From Sisyra terminalis (taxonomy: Eukaryota > Arthropoda > Insecta > Neuroptera > Sisyridae): a DNA stretch of 64,000 bases. The notes below the pieces were generated by a model that had not been told where the DNA came from, made no database searches, and was given only the letters and a program-made list of their open reading frames with translations. The DNA is taken from NCBI GenBank assembly GCA_958496175.1, contig OY292274.1, positions 11,801,689-11,865,688 on the forward strand, in the 5' to 3' direction. Positions within the stretch are counted from its first letter, which is position 1, and each line of letters begins with the position of its first letter. Positions 49,640 to 61,449 of this stretch are shown one piece after another. A program made the translations under genes and the position numbers.

Positions 49640-51860
49640 AAGTTATATTTCTTTAGCAGCGTTATGGAAAAATAATCAGACTGAATTTTTAATAAAATGT
49701 TAGGTATAGCTTAGATCAGGAACGTCGAAATTTTCAGAACTGAAGAAAACTATTTCGAATGGTTTCGATAATATTCTGACATATGCCAGATATGAAAAAG
49801 CGACGGTTTTATTTTCAAATATTTTATTTATATTGTGATATGAAAAATTAAATTTTCGGTAATTTTGTCATATCGCGGCTTTTCTCAAAAAAAATCGTAG
49901 GCACATAAAATTAGTCTTAAAATGTTCAGAACACTTAAACATGCAATATTCCGGTGGCGGAACTCTAATTTTCTTGACAATTATTACAAAAAAGTCTAAA
50001 AAAGAATGCCATTATAGTAGACTTTAATAGACGTCAAAGTAACAGCTAAACGCATTTGCTTACAAGTACGCATGTGCAATAAAAACAAAGAGATGCAAAA
50101 ACGACAAAGAGAACAAATATGAATTTAATTTGACAAAGCGCCCGGGAAAGTAAAAGTTAACCAAATTACAGTAAAATATCTGATACGAAGTAATGACCAA
50201 CAGGTTACATAATTTTATGTTAGAAATAGCTTTTATTAACGTTACTGTATGGTGTTTTAAATCAATTCGCGAATTTATTCGATATTTGGTTTGTTAATTC
50301 ACCTCGAACATCTTCTAATTTCTCCTTTAGTGCTAAATTTTATGAGGGTCAATTTATTTCGCGAATTGAATTAAAACCGGAATAGAAAATGGGACGTTGT
50401 CATATAATTATTTGTATATAAATTACTAATAAAAATTTAATAGTTGAAAAAAATTCTATTTAGTATTTAAAATTAGTCCATGTTTATTTTGTTCCTTTTA
50501 TCTTTTTATTGTTAAATCTTAGGTAATTTAAGGTAGACCAATAATATTACGTTGCGAGACTAAACACGAGTTTTGTTTTACGCCAGATTTAATTTTTAAT
50601 TCGTTAAAAGTTCCATTATAGCAATCCTTTATAATGAAAAATATAACGATTTTCGGGTATTCTCCTGGATCAACCAAGACAACGTGGATCATAACCATTA
50701 TGGCGCAATTTATTTGCGAAAATCGAATCAAAATCAAACCAACAAGAATCAAAAACAACCAAATTTTCAATATTTCTCAATTAACAGTTTCATATAGATA
50801 TTGCCGGGCTTTTTCAAATTTGCTTCAAATAGATATCTGCTCTATCTGCTTGTTCTATTGCACATGCGTACTTGAAAGTAAATGAGTTTAATAATTACTT
50901 TGACGTCTATTAAAGTCTATTATAATGCATTTTTTTTGGCTTTATTTTGGAAAAAACTGTAATAGAAATTACATTTCCGCCACCGGAAAATTGCATTTTT
51001 AAGTGTTCTGAACATTTTAAGACTAATTTTATGTGCCTACGATTTTTTTTGAGAAAAGCCGCGATATGACAAAATTACCAAATTTTCGGCTCAAGTCCAT
51101 TTTAGCACACCTACAATCTGGCAACGTTGCATTTTCGACTTTGCTTTTAATTTAATTCGCGATTTTTTTGACGATTTAATTCTAATATGATATAATTCTC
51201 TCTTTTGTGGCTAAATTTTTATTATGGACCGATTTAATCCCGAATTAAATTAAAAACAAGTCGAAAATGCAACGTTGCCAGACTGTGGATGTGCTAAAAT
51301 GGACTTGAACCAAATTTTATAAATAAATTTTACTTTTCATTGGGAAAAACACTTGTGAAAAACTGTAATATATTATTATTAATGAAAAGAAACTCCTAAA
51401 CATTTGCGAAATGAAAAATGTACTTAGGTAATATTTATTGTCGCATCATTGAACTGTTTAATTTTTATGTTGTATTATTTATATTTGATAATACATATTT
51501 GAAAATAACCGTCACTTCTTCATTTCTGGCATTTGTCAAAGTTTACGTACAAATTGAATTCGAGTGAACAATCCGTACAGGAATAATTACGAAACCATTC
51601 GAAATTTTCCCAACCAGTTCTCAAATTTCGATGCTCCTGATCCAAGTTTATAGCAAATGTTATGCCGAGACACTAAAGTAGAAAGTCGTTGATAATGGTT
51701 AGTGAGAAATTTCAAATGGGTAAAAGCTGGTCGATTTTTGGGAGCGACTTGCATAGTACTTAAAAAACGTAATCAAGTCGACCGAGTTGATCGCTAGCAC
51801 TCGTTTTGGATCTACTTATAACTGATGTACCATTTAAACCACTACCGGAAGATGCTATGG
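49640..51860. mobile_element. Long-TIR element with nested MITE
   Basis: Left arm (about 49726-50098) and right arm (about 50848-51655) are inverted copies sharing CATATCGCGGCTTTTCTC, GACGTCAAAGTAA-like and CGCATGTGCAATA words. Edges beyond the arms match the short copy at 12250-12465. The interior ORFs at 50528 (-) and 50634 (+) overlap each other and are not recognised. No transposase. Confidence 0.6.
51087..51308. mobile_element. Small TIR element with 10-base target repeats
   Basis: CAAGTCCATTTTAGCACA at the left mirrors TGCTAAAATGGACTTG at the right. Deeper words CTGGCAACGTTGCATTTTCG also pair. It is flanked by identical ACCAAATTTT at 51077-51086 and 51309-51318. It inserted into the right arm of the surrounding element. 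Confidence 0.75.
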
Positions 51861-53377
51861 CAGTAGACTAAAAGCATTTTTTTTTAAGTTACGACAAATA
51901 ATTTCATAATTTCAACTTTTCACTCGCGTTAATCAGTACAAACATCTTTTTTCAATTTACTTACGACAATATTGTGAATAAAAGTTCTCAAATTAATATA
52001 GGAATTTTGGTCAAGTCGAAAAAACCCAGGTGTTTTCAATTTGTAATGTTTAAGATTTTGTAAGTTAAATTAATTCACGTTTTGTTAAACAAGACGAAAT
52101 ATCAAAAGTTAAAATAATAATATAAACGGAATGTATAAACGGAACAACTAGACTAGACTATACCAAACTAACATAAGGTTAGATTTTCCCGTCACTGTAC
52201 CATATATTGATTTAAAATTCAAATAGCAAGTTGTTCACTCGTCTTATATTTGCCAATATTTCCTTATCAAATTATTGTCACTCATGATCAGAACATAAAA
52301 ATTCATCACGTTTCAAATTCGTTGCGACAGATGCTGATCTCCACGAAAGTGTTAAAAGTTTCCCATTTTTCTCCACTGAATTCAAGGAAATTAGGTAGCT
52401 CCCAGACAAACACAAAAAATAAACAAAGATAAAAGCAATTTCATTGAATATACGAGCATTACATTTTCTTTATTGTCTTCGCTATGTATTCTTCCATAGC
52501 TCGGAGCAAACAATTCAGATGTATAAGGAAGCTTTAAAATAGTACGATACATGCCCAAAGACATTTCTGTTATAAAAGAGAATCGAAAAAAGTAACGCCA
52601 AATTAATTTTTCATAAATTTCTCTGAAACAAAACGGCCCTTCAACTTTCCAGCAATGAAAACATGTCTTCTTCAAAAGAATTTCAAAAATTTATTTTAAT
52701 TTGTGTTTAAGTTGTGATGATAATGATTTGTAAAGAAAAATATTGTCACAAATAAAACCTCAGCTGTTGTAACATCTGATATTTCGTTGCTTTTCTCATA
52801 AACTTTTTATCCAAACTTTATATTGATGAAACCTCATTGGTAACTCCTATTTTCGATTTGACCTCGTTTTTATGAGACCAAAACTCATTTAAATTTAATT
52901 GAGGTAAATATATTTCTTCCTCAAAATTACTTACAAAAAAAAAAAAACACTTAACATATAAGTATATTGTGGCAATAACAATACAACGAACAATTTTAAA
53001 TTAAAATAAAAACGCAAAATAATACATGCAAGATAAATAATAGAAAATTGAACATAACAAATTACAGTCGCTATAAAAGGGCTATAAAAGTAAATAGAAC
53101 TGAAGTTTATTTTATTTTTAAAAGATAATAAATAGAACCAATTTGGCAGGCTAGGGCCACATAAAATTGTTCTTTTACAAAAATTAGTATGACGTTCAGC
53201 CTGTATCTGAATGGCTATTTTGTTGTATGTTACACTGTAAAAAAATTGATTCTCAGGTCGAACTCCTTACGAGTTTGATTAATTTACCTTTAGTGAAATC
53301 TATTTTGCTTTAATCAATCCCAAATGGCTTGAGTCAAGAATTTTATATTTCTTGAGCCAAGAAACATGCGTAGTTGC
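51861..53377. other. No gene supported
   Basis: A 94-codon minus-strand ORF at 52391-52675 ends in a hydrophobic stretch but has no recognised motif or splice context. The rest is AT-rich. Sequence from 53234 (CACTGTAAAAAAATTG) may be the terminus of another DNA element. Confidence 0.35.
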
Positions 53378-53531
53378 CAAGGTTTAGAAAATACACAGAT
53401 GACCTCATACGCTACGTGACGCATTCAGAAGATATTCGTACATATCTTCAGACTGATTCAAATATCAAAATTCTTCGTATGACGTCATATTTTTTTTCTA
53501 ATGGGTCAACCTGTGTAATTTATAAACCTTG
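53378..53531. mobile_element. Mutator-like MITE, copy 3 (154 bp)
   Basis: Ends CAAGGTTTAGAAA and TTTATAAACCTTG. It is flanked by perfect 9-base repeats CGTAGTTGC at 53369-53377 and 53532-53540. This is the copy with the cleanest target duplication. Confidence 0.85.
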
Positions 53532-54155
53532 CGTAGTTGCATGGAATGTCTAATACATTCACAACAATGGTAAGTGCAGTTGAGTGAACTCCCCTCCACA
53601 TTTCACATCAAAATTAGGGGATTTTATTTTTGTGGACCTAAGCTGCTCATGCGCATAACATGAAATGTTCAATGCAAATCCTTATAGTGCTGGATCACTA
53701 TTATCAATTATTGTTCATGCCGTTTATAAGAAAATATAAATACTATCTAAAAGTATCGACAATAAATAAAAATTATTTCTTCTTCTCCTTCTCTCTTTTG
53801 TTTGAAAATTATCATTCACTTATTTTATTAGAAATTATATTGAAGTTTTGAAACGACCGCACTCCGACCTAGGTCGTTAAAGTGAGAAAAAGTGAGTTGG
53901 AGAGAGATAGGGTTGCCGAGTCGAATACGGGATCAAACATGAATCCTCTATACTTTACTTCTGTTTTTTCTAAACTGTATTATCGATTTGAACCTATGAA
54001 TTTTACTTTTCATTTAACATTTTAACTTGTTAGTATAAAACATTATTTATAAATTATAGTTTTAATAAGTGTAATAACATATTATAATATTCATTAAAAA
54101 AATTTAGCGGATAATTTGTGTTGAACGATTATTACATGTATTGTAGTTTATAAAA

Positions 54156-54493
54156 ATGGCTGATGACGCGGTCAAAGTGTATTTAATGAATCGGGGGTTC
54201 GAAGATCTTATTGATAGTTTTTGAGGTTTGTATATTATTTTTTAACAAATTAAAATATTTATATATTTATAAACTTTTATTGTTCCTCCACGAGCCGTAG
54301 TATCAGTCCAACAAAAAAATTATTGGAAACCTACTTCAAAAGAAAGCCAGCGAGGATTTGCTGTTGATATTAAAGTATGTTATATTTATAATAATATATT
54401 TTATTTTATTCTAATAAATGATTATTTGTATTTTTTATAGTATGCGCTAGGAGTTTTTAAAATTCTTAAATATAGTACGGGCTTATACATTTA
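54156..54493 (+). pseudogene. Mini-gene with SAM-like start, disrupted at a splice junction
   Basis: Exon 1 (54156-54225) reads MADDAVKVYLMNRGFEDLID and ends SF-TGA-G at a GTTTGT donor. Exon 2 (54295-54374) reads VVSVQQKNYWKPTSKESQRG then FAVDIK, with GT/AG boundaries. A possible third exon (about 54441-54494) adds about 17 residues to TAA. The opening resembles the first helices of a SAM domain. The TGA sits where one base change would give Arg, so this is probably a dead or alternatively spliced copy. Exon 3 runs into a dispersed repeat, so the gene may belong to a transposon. Confidence 0.35.
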
Positions 54494-54895
54494 ATTAAAT
54501 AATTTAAGTTTAAATATTTTGTTTTGTTTAAAAATATGATATAATTATGTACATTTGTTCTTAATCAAATATATAAAATGAAAATCAAATCAGCCTTTAT
54601 TTAATAAATTATAGCTACTTTCTAGCAAAATATATTTTTAATAAAATTTAATTGAAATTATATTTTTTTTTTGGTTGAAATATCTGTACAAATTAAACCA
54701 ATATATATAAAATTAATTCATTCAATTTCGTTTATATTTGAATTAAGTATAGCTTTGTTTGAAAGAAGTATCCAAATTTTAATCAAGTTTATATATTGTT
54801 TAAAATAAATATGATGGTGATTTCGTACAAAAAAATCGAAGTTGGCTTAACGTCACTAAATTCTCGGCTCAATTGAATGTTTCTTGGCTTAAAAA
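54440..54895. repeat. Dispersed repeat, copy A (pair at 57540-57985)
   Basis: About 440 bases are shared with 57540-57985, including AAATCAGCCTTTATTTAATA and ATGATGGTGATTTCGTAC, ending GAATGTTTCTTGG. Probably the 3' part of a DNA element whose other end resembles 53234 onward. Confidence 0.75.
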
Positions 54896-56123
54896 AAAAC
54901 AGTCTGTGTACTTATGTACGCGCGTGAGAAGTTATACTTCTTTGGTATAGTTAAAAATAGGTTTTTAATCCACTGCCGTAGCATCGTCCGGTAGTTCCTG
55001 AACTGGCACAGCAGTTATAAGGTTTGAGATTACTAAAATATGATACAATTTTAAACACAATTTACTTTTAATATCAAAATACATAATAAGAAAACGTATG
55101 TGTTGCGACAAAGACAAAGAATATACAGTTTAAATACATCCACTTTAGTGGAATACAAATATAATAATTATTGTCTCAAATTTGAACAACCATGTCATTA
55201 GTTTCAACTTTCATTTCACTTTCATTCAATTGCTAGTTTTAGTCATTTGTCAGTTGTGCCAGTGTTGGGTTGGAGCGAATATTGAAATCAAGAGCTTTAA
55301 TTGGGAAGATACAGTTCATGTGAAAAACATAGTTCAAAGAGGATAGGTAATCAAAAATAATAAAAACCTAGGCAATCCTTTTAAGTTTTATTAAAACAAA
55401 TTCAGTGAATTTATTTTTAACAACAGGCAGCTTTATTTTTGGTAATTTGGCCAAAATCTTATATACATTAGTTTAACAATTTAACTATTGAAACTTACGA
55501 AAGAAAAACAACGATGAAAAAGAAACATTTTATTACTCTAAATTCAAAATTTCCAATATCTGTTACTAGAAAATGGATATAAAATTGTTGTGACAACGCT
55601 CATTTTACTTAATAACAATGATTGCAGAGTACCTAGATTCTTGATTGAATATTTTAAATGAAATAAACAATTAACTTGTTTTACAAGTCTAAAATAAGGA
55701 CCGCAACAAAATGTTTGCAACAAATGGTTGCATTGAAAATATCGTTATCCACTGAAGTTGGCCGTTGGCGGGATAAATACAAACTGATTTCCCATAAGAA
55801 ATATTATTGACATTTTTCAACTAAAAACCAATTTTTGTTGAAAACGACGATTTTTTCAATTTCGGTTAATTTTAGCTTCTTCTACAAAATAACTACATTC
55901 TACCAAATTCGTTCATAAATCGTGGCACAATAGTACAACGGTAAATACAATCAATATGCTTAAATAACGAATTGTATGTAAAAAATACATATAACTGTCC
56001 TATCATTTGCTACCGCTTGAGGTAAATAACCAATGTAATCAGTCTTTAATATTATATTTTCGAACAAGTCACCCTTATATAAATAAATCCTTAATTCATA
56101 TTAGCATCATACAGTGTTTATTT
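54896..56123. other. No gene seen
   Basis: AT-rich with no exon or named repeat recognised. Confidence 0.4.
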
Positions 56124-57294
56124 TAGACTGATTCAAAAAAAATGATGATTTTTTTTTTCTTAATTATATCGAAAATATTGTTGTGAATGACAAAAAAAAA
56201 ACCTGTGAAAGTTTAAGCTCTTAATGTTAATATTAAGAGGTGCCGCATCGCAAATTTTGATTTTCCTTTTAAATAACATGGGAACAATATTCTCTTGCGT
56301 TTTGGAATTTTATATCTCACGTTGGTGAATATATTTCGGAACGACCAAGGTATATTCTTGTGAAAAATTGAACGATCTACAAAAAAGGTGTTGTACAAGT
56401 TTTTGATATATTTATTCCTTCAAAAGTTATTCGAGGTCAAAGTTGAACTAAAGAGAAATTTTAATATTTTTTCAATTTTTTAACGCAACTATCAATTTTA
56501 CGAGAAAATTTTTTAGAACATTTTTTGTAGAACATTTTTTTTTTCTATAACTTATCTCTTTAAAAGTTTTTGATATTTTTCACAACGTGGTGTAGAGTTA
56601 ATCGAACAATATAACAAGTGCTTTACTAAAAATGAAGAACAATTGCAATACTTATTACAAGTTCTAAGTCAATACAGAAAGAAATTTCCCGATTGTAATA
56701 AAAATCTCTTAGTGTAAAAATTGCAATGAAATTTAATGAAAAAAAATTTTTATGTTAAAAATATAATAATTCAGGGAATATTATTAATTTAAAACAATCA
56801 AATTACGAATATTTTCAGTTTAATGCAAATAACTTAGGACCTGTAAAAATATCAAAAACTTTTAAAGACATAAGTTATAGAAAAAAAGTGCTCTTGAAAA
56901 AATGTCCTACAAAATTTTCTCATAAAATTAATGGTTGCGTCAAAAAATTGATAAAATATTGAAATTTCTATTTAGTTCAACTTTGATCTTGAATAACTTT
57001 TAAGAAATAAATATACCAAAAACTTTTACGATACCTTTTTTATAGATCGTTCAATTTTCTACAATAATATACCTTGGTCATTACGAAATATATTCACCAA
57101 CGGGAGCTATAAAATTCCAGAGTGCAAGAGAATATTGTTCCCATGGCATTTAAATAGAAAATCAAAATTTGCGATGCGGCACCTCTTAATATTAATATTA
57201 AGAGCTTAAACTTTCACAGGATTTTTTTTTGTTATTCCCAACAATATTTTCGATATAATTAAAAAAAAATCACAATTTTTTTTGAATCAGTCTA
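56124..57294. mobile_element. TAGACTGATTC hairpin element, full-length (1.17 kb)
   Basis: The ends TAGACTGATTCAAAAAAAA and mirror bound arms of about 455 bases around a roughly 260-base unique centre. Each arm has the CTTAATATTAATATTAAG palindrome near its end (one mismatch in the left arm). The centre recurs inverted in 32230-32731. TA at both junctions may be the target duplication. Confidence 0.8.
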
Positions 57295-57539
57295 GTGTAT
57301 ATATTATATATACGATAAATATAAATTAATAAAAATAACCAAATCCTTTAATTAATTTGCTTGCGCAGTTTTCAAATCTTTATTTTTTCCCTAGTTATAA
57401 AACATGATGCGATAATTGCGATACATAGGGTTAAAGCAGTTGCATCAGTCGCTGGTTTTTAAGGGTAACCCTGCTATAAAGTTTATTTTTCCAGTAAACT
57501 AATAGAATAACTGACGTAATGGTAAGTCTTAAAGCTAAC

Positions 57540-57985
57540 TACTTTTAAAATACTTTTAATTATGTACGGACTTATACTCTTAATTAAATAATTTAAGTTT
57601 ACATATTTTGTTTTGTTTAAACCTTTGTTATAATTATGTACTCTAGTTCTTAATAAAATATATAAAATGAAAACCAAATCAGCCTTTATTTAATAAATTA
57701 CACCTACTTTCTAACCAGTATATTTTTAATAAAATTTAATTGAAACTATAATTTTTTTTTGGTTGAAATATCTGTGCAAATTAAATCAAATATATAAAAG
57801 TAATTCATTCAATATCGTTTATATTTGAATAAAGTATTGTTATGTTTGCAAGAAGTATCCAAATTTTTAATCAGGTTTATATATTGTTTGAAATAAATAT
57901 GATGGTGATTTCGTACAAAGAAATCGATGTTGACTTAACATCACTAAGTTCTCGGCTCAACTGAATGTTTCTTGGTCCAAGAAAC
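57540..57985. repeat. Dispersed repeat, copy B (pair at 54440-54895)
   Basis: Same sequence as copy A. Its continuation to about 58037 ends TTTCACCGTG, which mirrors the CACTGTAAAA word at 53234 and may be a true element terminus. Confidence 0.7.
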
Positions 57986-58335
57986 ATTATAAAACTCGTA
58001 AAGTGCTTGATTTAAAGATAATGCGCATTTCACCGTGTCCAAACTTGTAGCTGATTTTAACCAAACGAAAAACGTTTGAACTTAGTACTCTCTTTTTTTG
58101 GTGTAGCTACTTTTAAAATATTTGCTTAAAATAATTGTATTCACATTGAATTTAAACAGCTATGGTAATTCTTGGTTATAAATTTTATTTTATGATTTAT
58201 CTGATTGTCAGTTCTGGGAAATAAGTTTAGACATAACGATGGAGATTAATCGGGTTTTTTTCTATTCGAAACTAGTTAATTTTAACTAGTTAATATTTAC
58301 AATTAAAAGACTCATTATAAATATATATGTATGCA

Positions 58336-58367
58336 TATATAAAGACTAAGCTTGCCAATTTCAGTGT
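58336..58367 (+). promoter_or_regulatory. Candidate core promoter of the esterase-like gene
   Basis: TATATAAAG begins at 58336 and an arthropod-type initiator TTCAGTGTG has its A at 58363, 27 bases on. This would give a 144-base 5' leader before the ATG at 58507. The spacing is slightly short but plausible. Confidence 0.5.
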
Positions 58368-58506
58368 GATAATTAGGTGGTTTAAACTAATTTTTAATTT
58401 TATTATTTACCAAGCAATAAAACAAAAGTACTAAATTTAGACTAATGAAGATTACATAAAAACTTTTAACCTAACCGTTAGGTACCAGTGAAATAAATTC
58501 ACCAAA

Positions 58507-60737
58507 ATGGGATCTGAAAAAACTATCATTTACATTGTACTATTGTTTTTAAATTTGAATTCAATAAATTCAAAAGAAGTTATGTGGAATACTTCACTCG
58601 GACTATTGGTAGGATCGGTCCGAACTAGTTTGAGTGGCTTCGATTATTATTCATTTGAAGGTATTCCCTTCGCTAAGCCTCCAGTGGGGCCGTTAAGATT
58701 CAAGGTTTGGAACTATTTTCAATTATGCTTAAAATATATTTTAAAATATTGAATTTACTTTAAAGAAAACACTTTTAGGCTCCCGTTTTAGCAGGCCCTT
58801 GGAACACAACTTTAAATGCAACACATAAAGCTCCTCATTGCTATGAATTTAGACATTCCTTTGCTCCTGATATCTATGAAGAATCTGAAGACTGTCTTTA
58901 CCTTAACATCTACACAAGAACAGTAATTTTTTTTTTTTTTTTTGTTACACTTTTGTGTAATAGTTAAAATGTCTTTGTGACAACTGTAATGATAAACTAT
59001 CTTCAAAAATGAACAACTTAAATTACGCTAAATTCCTCCTAAGAAATTTTGAAAATTTCTAACTGTTTAAAAGTTATTCATATTTCTTCTAGTTAAATAA
59101 AAATCCTACAAAAAATATTCTATTCGTAATATACGGTGGAAATTATATACATGGAAATACAGATCAAATAGGTGCGGACTATCTTACCGACGATGAAGAT
59201 TTGATTTTTGTTAATGCAAACTACAGACTGAATATTTTCGGTAATTTCAAGAAAAAAAAATAATAAGTATAACTTAAGAATACCCATTTTTGTTGCAGGT
59301 TTTCTGTCGTTTAAGGACAGCTCTTTGCAAATTCCAGGAAATGCAGGGGCCAAAGATATGGTCGCGGCTTTACAATGGATTCAAAATAACATCGGAGAAT
59401 TTGGTGGAAATCCCAATAAAGTAACAATAGCTGGATGTAGCAATGCCGGACATTTGGTCAATTTGCTAATGTTACATCCACTAGCTACGAAATTATTCCG
59501 ACATGCAATATCCCAGAGTGGTTCTGCATTCTTACCAGAGGTGATCATTGATGAGGATGTAGAACACCGTTTAGCAAAAATAGTAAATTTTCGTGGAAAT
59601 ATTAGCGACAAACGCGATCTTTTGGACCACATTAATAATTTGTCGGGAATAGAACTGATTAAAATTCAACAAAACTATAAAGATAAGGTAGAATTGGGTA
59701 AACAAGACATGGGAAGGATGCGTAATTTTGTAAGTTTAGGTTCCAGAAAGAAAACTATGGTACATTTTTGTTATTGTGATTGAGTCGCCAATTGAAAACC
59801 CAACACCATTTTTAACTGAAATGCCAAATACTCTGATTCAAAAAGGTGCATTTGCCAAAATGCCATATTTGACCAGTTTCACGTATCAAGAAGGAAGTGT
59901 GTTTGAAATAGGAATGACAAGTATTATACAACAAAATTACAGTAACTTACTTTGGAAAGTACCAAAATGGCTCACCCGTAGTTTGAGTAAAACCGAATGG
60001 CATAATCTCAATGCGAAAGTGAAAAAATTGTATTATAAAAACCAAAAACCGACTATTGCAAATAATTATATCGCTTTGGATGTAAGGAACATAAAGAATC
60101 CAGTTCAGATTACATTTCTTTATATTTAATTTCATAGATTGCAGGTGATTTAGGATTTATGTATCCAAATTTGTTGACATGGCGCACAATGGCAACTGTC
60201 GCTAATTTTTCTACTCCAATATATCTCTACTTTTTCAACTATACATCAGCGTTAAATATTATTCGATCTAACTTTGATGAATATAGACTATTGTACAGTC
60301 CCTATTACAACTATACGTGCATTCATTGCGATGAAATCGGTAAGATGAATATGCATTCTTACTCTCCATTTACAAATTATTCCACATCATTTTTAGGGTA
60401 CATATATAGCAATACAAAAATTAACTCTAGCATAATTCATAAGTTCAACGATTACGAAACCATCCGAAAATTGGAAACATATAAGCGAATTATCATGAAT
60501 TTTATACGAACGGGAAATCCAAACTCTCAAGATTTATCAGATCCAACGTCAAAATTCGAATGGAAACCTTTACACTCCAGAAAGTTATTGGACATGAATT
60601 ATTTGGTAATTGAATATCCGGAATTGTCAATGGTAAAACTAAGCCAGTCGATATTTGCCGAAAGATTGGCATTTTGGCACAATGTTTTCAAACGATATAA
60701 TGCTTATGGACCACCATTTCTAAATTATTTAGAGTAA
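58507..60737 (+). CDS. Secreted carboxylesterase-like protein with altered active site, 6 exons
   Basis: Exons 58507-58704, 58779-58922, 59093-59240, 59299-59729, 59785-60081 and 60138-60737 join in frame to 605 residues, the usual length for type-B carboxylesterases. The start lies in AAAATGG and opens a signal peptide of about 22 residues. YYSFEGIPFAKPPVGPLRF (about 47-65) is the family's N-terminal signature. C87 and C105 (EDCLYLN) form the usual first disulfide. The oxyanion region reads YGGN (128-131) instead of HGGG. The nucleophile elbow reads AGCSNAGH, so Ser211 is kept but GESAG has become GCSNA. Acid E343 (TYQEGS) and His469 (HCDE) align with the triad. Many NxS/T sites fit secretion. 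Family members hydrolyse esters (juvenile hormone, odorants, xenobiotics) or act as non-catalytic adhesion proteins. I infer altered or lost hydrolysis. Subfamily is not assigned. Confidence 0.92.
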
Positions 60738-60827
60738 ATTTAACAGATAATTGATTAAGGATTTAATTAACCATCTCTAAAAGAATTCTTTGGCAATTTT
60801 TTTTTTGTTTTCCTCATCTTTTGAAAA

Positions 60828-60833
60828 AATAAA
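60828..60833 (+). terminator. Polyadenylation signal of the esterase-like gene
   Basis: AATAAA lies 91 bases after the stop codon, the first such hexamer downstream. Confidence 0.6.
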
Positions 60834-61449
60834 TAACTTCAATCTGTTTTCAAAAAAAATATTTCCATGTTAATTCTTTTCACGCAATATTTTAACGTCG
60901 TATTTTGTTCTAAACGGCAAAGAAAAACGTCTGAACAAATAACACATAATAGAAGTGAAACTTTTAAAAATGTTATTTTCAAGATAATGAAACGAATGTA
61001 ATGGATTAGGATAATTGTAGGGTTTAGTTAAGTTTATATGATACCAAATTTCAGACACAGAAATGTAGTACCTACAGTATAGTGAAAAGAACTCATGTTT
61101 ATTTTCTTTTACCTCGAAGTTGGTTGGAAATTCTTATCTAACTATCATTCCACTTCAACGAATCCATTGATAGTCGATGCATATGTTATGAAATAGAAAT
61201 AGTAAAAGACAAGTACGATTTATGAAGCGCCATCTACGTAGGCACAGTTTGTGAGTGCCGATAAGTACGATTACTCAAATTAGCACTTGCATTTTACTTG
61301 TTTCGATTAAGTATTGTATTTTAGTTCGCCGGTTTTCAGGTGGTGTTCGCACGCTAAAGTATTTAACCATGAATACTCTAAATAATCTTAATTCAATTTA
61401 AAGTAAAAAAAACATCGTTTCTTTGAAATTTCAACATTTTTATATACAA
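60834..61449. other. No gene seen
   Basis: Downstream flank of the esterase-like gene. GCGCCATCTACG at 61227 is a word common in insect DNA, but no gene starts here that I can support. Confidence 0.35.

Noticed and set aside
50528..50885. Overlapping ORFs at the centre of the 49.6-51.9 kb element as a transposase
   Set aside because: They are on opposite strands of the same DNA, 80 codons or fewer, with no acidic catalytic pattern.
52391..52675. 94-codon minus-strand ORF with a hydrophobic segment
   Set aside because: No motif, no supporting splice sites, and the hydrophobic stretch is at the C-terminal end. Likely chance.
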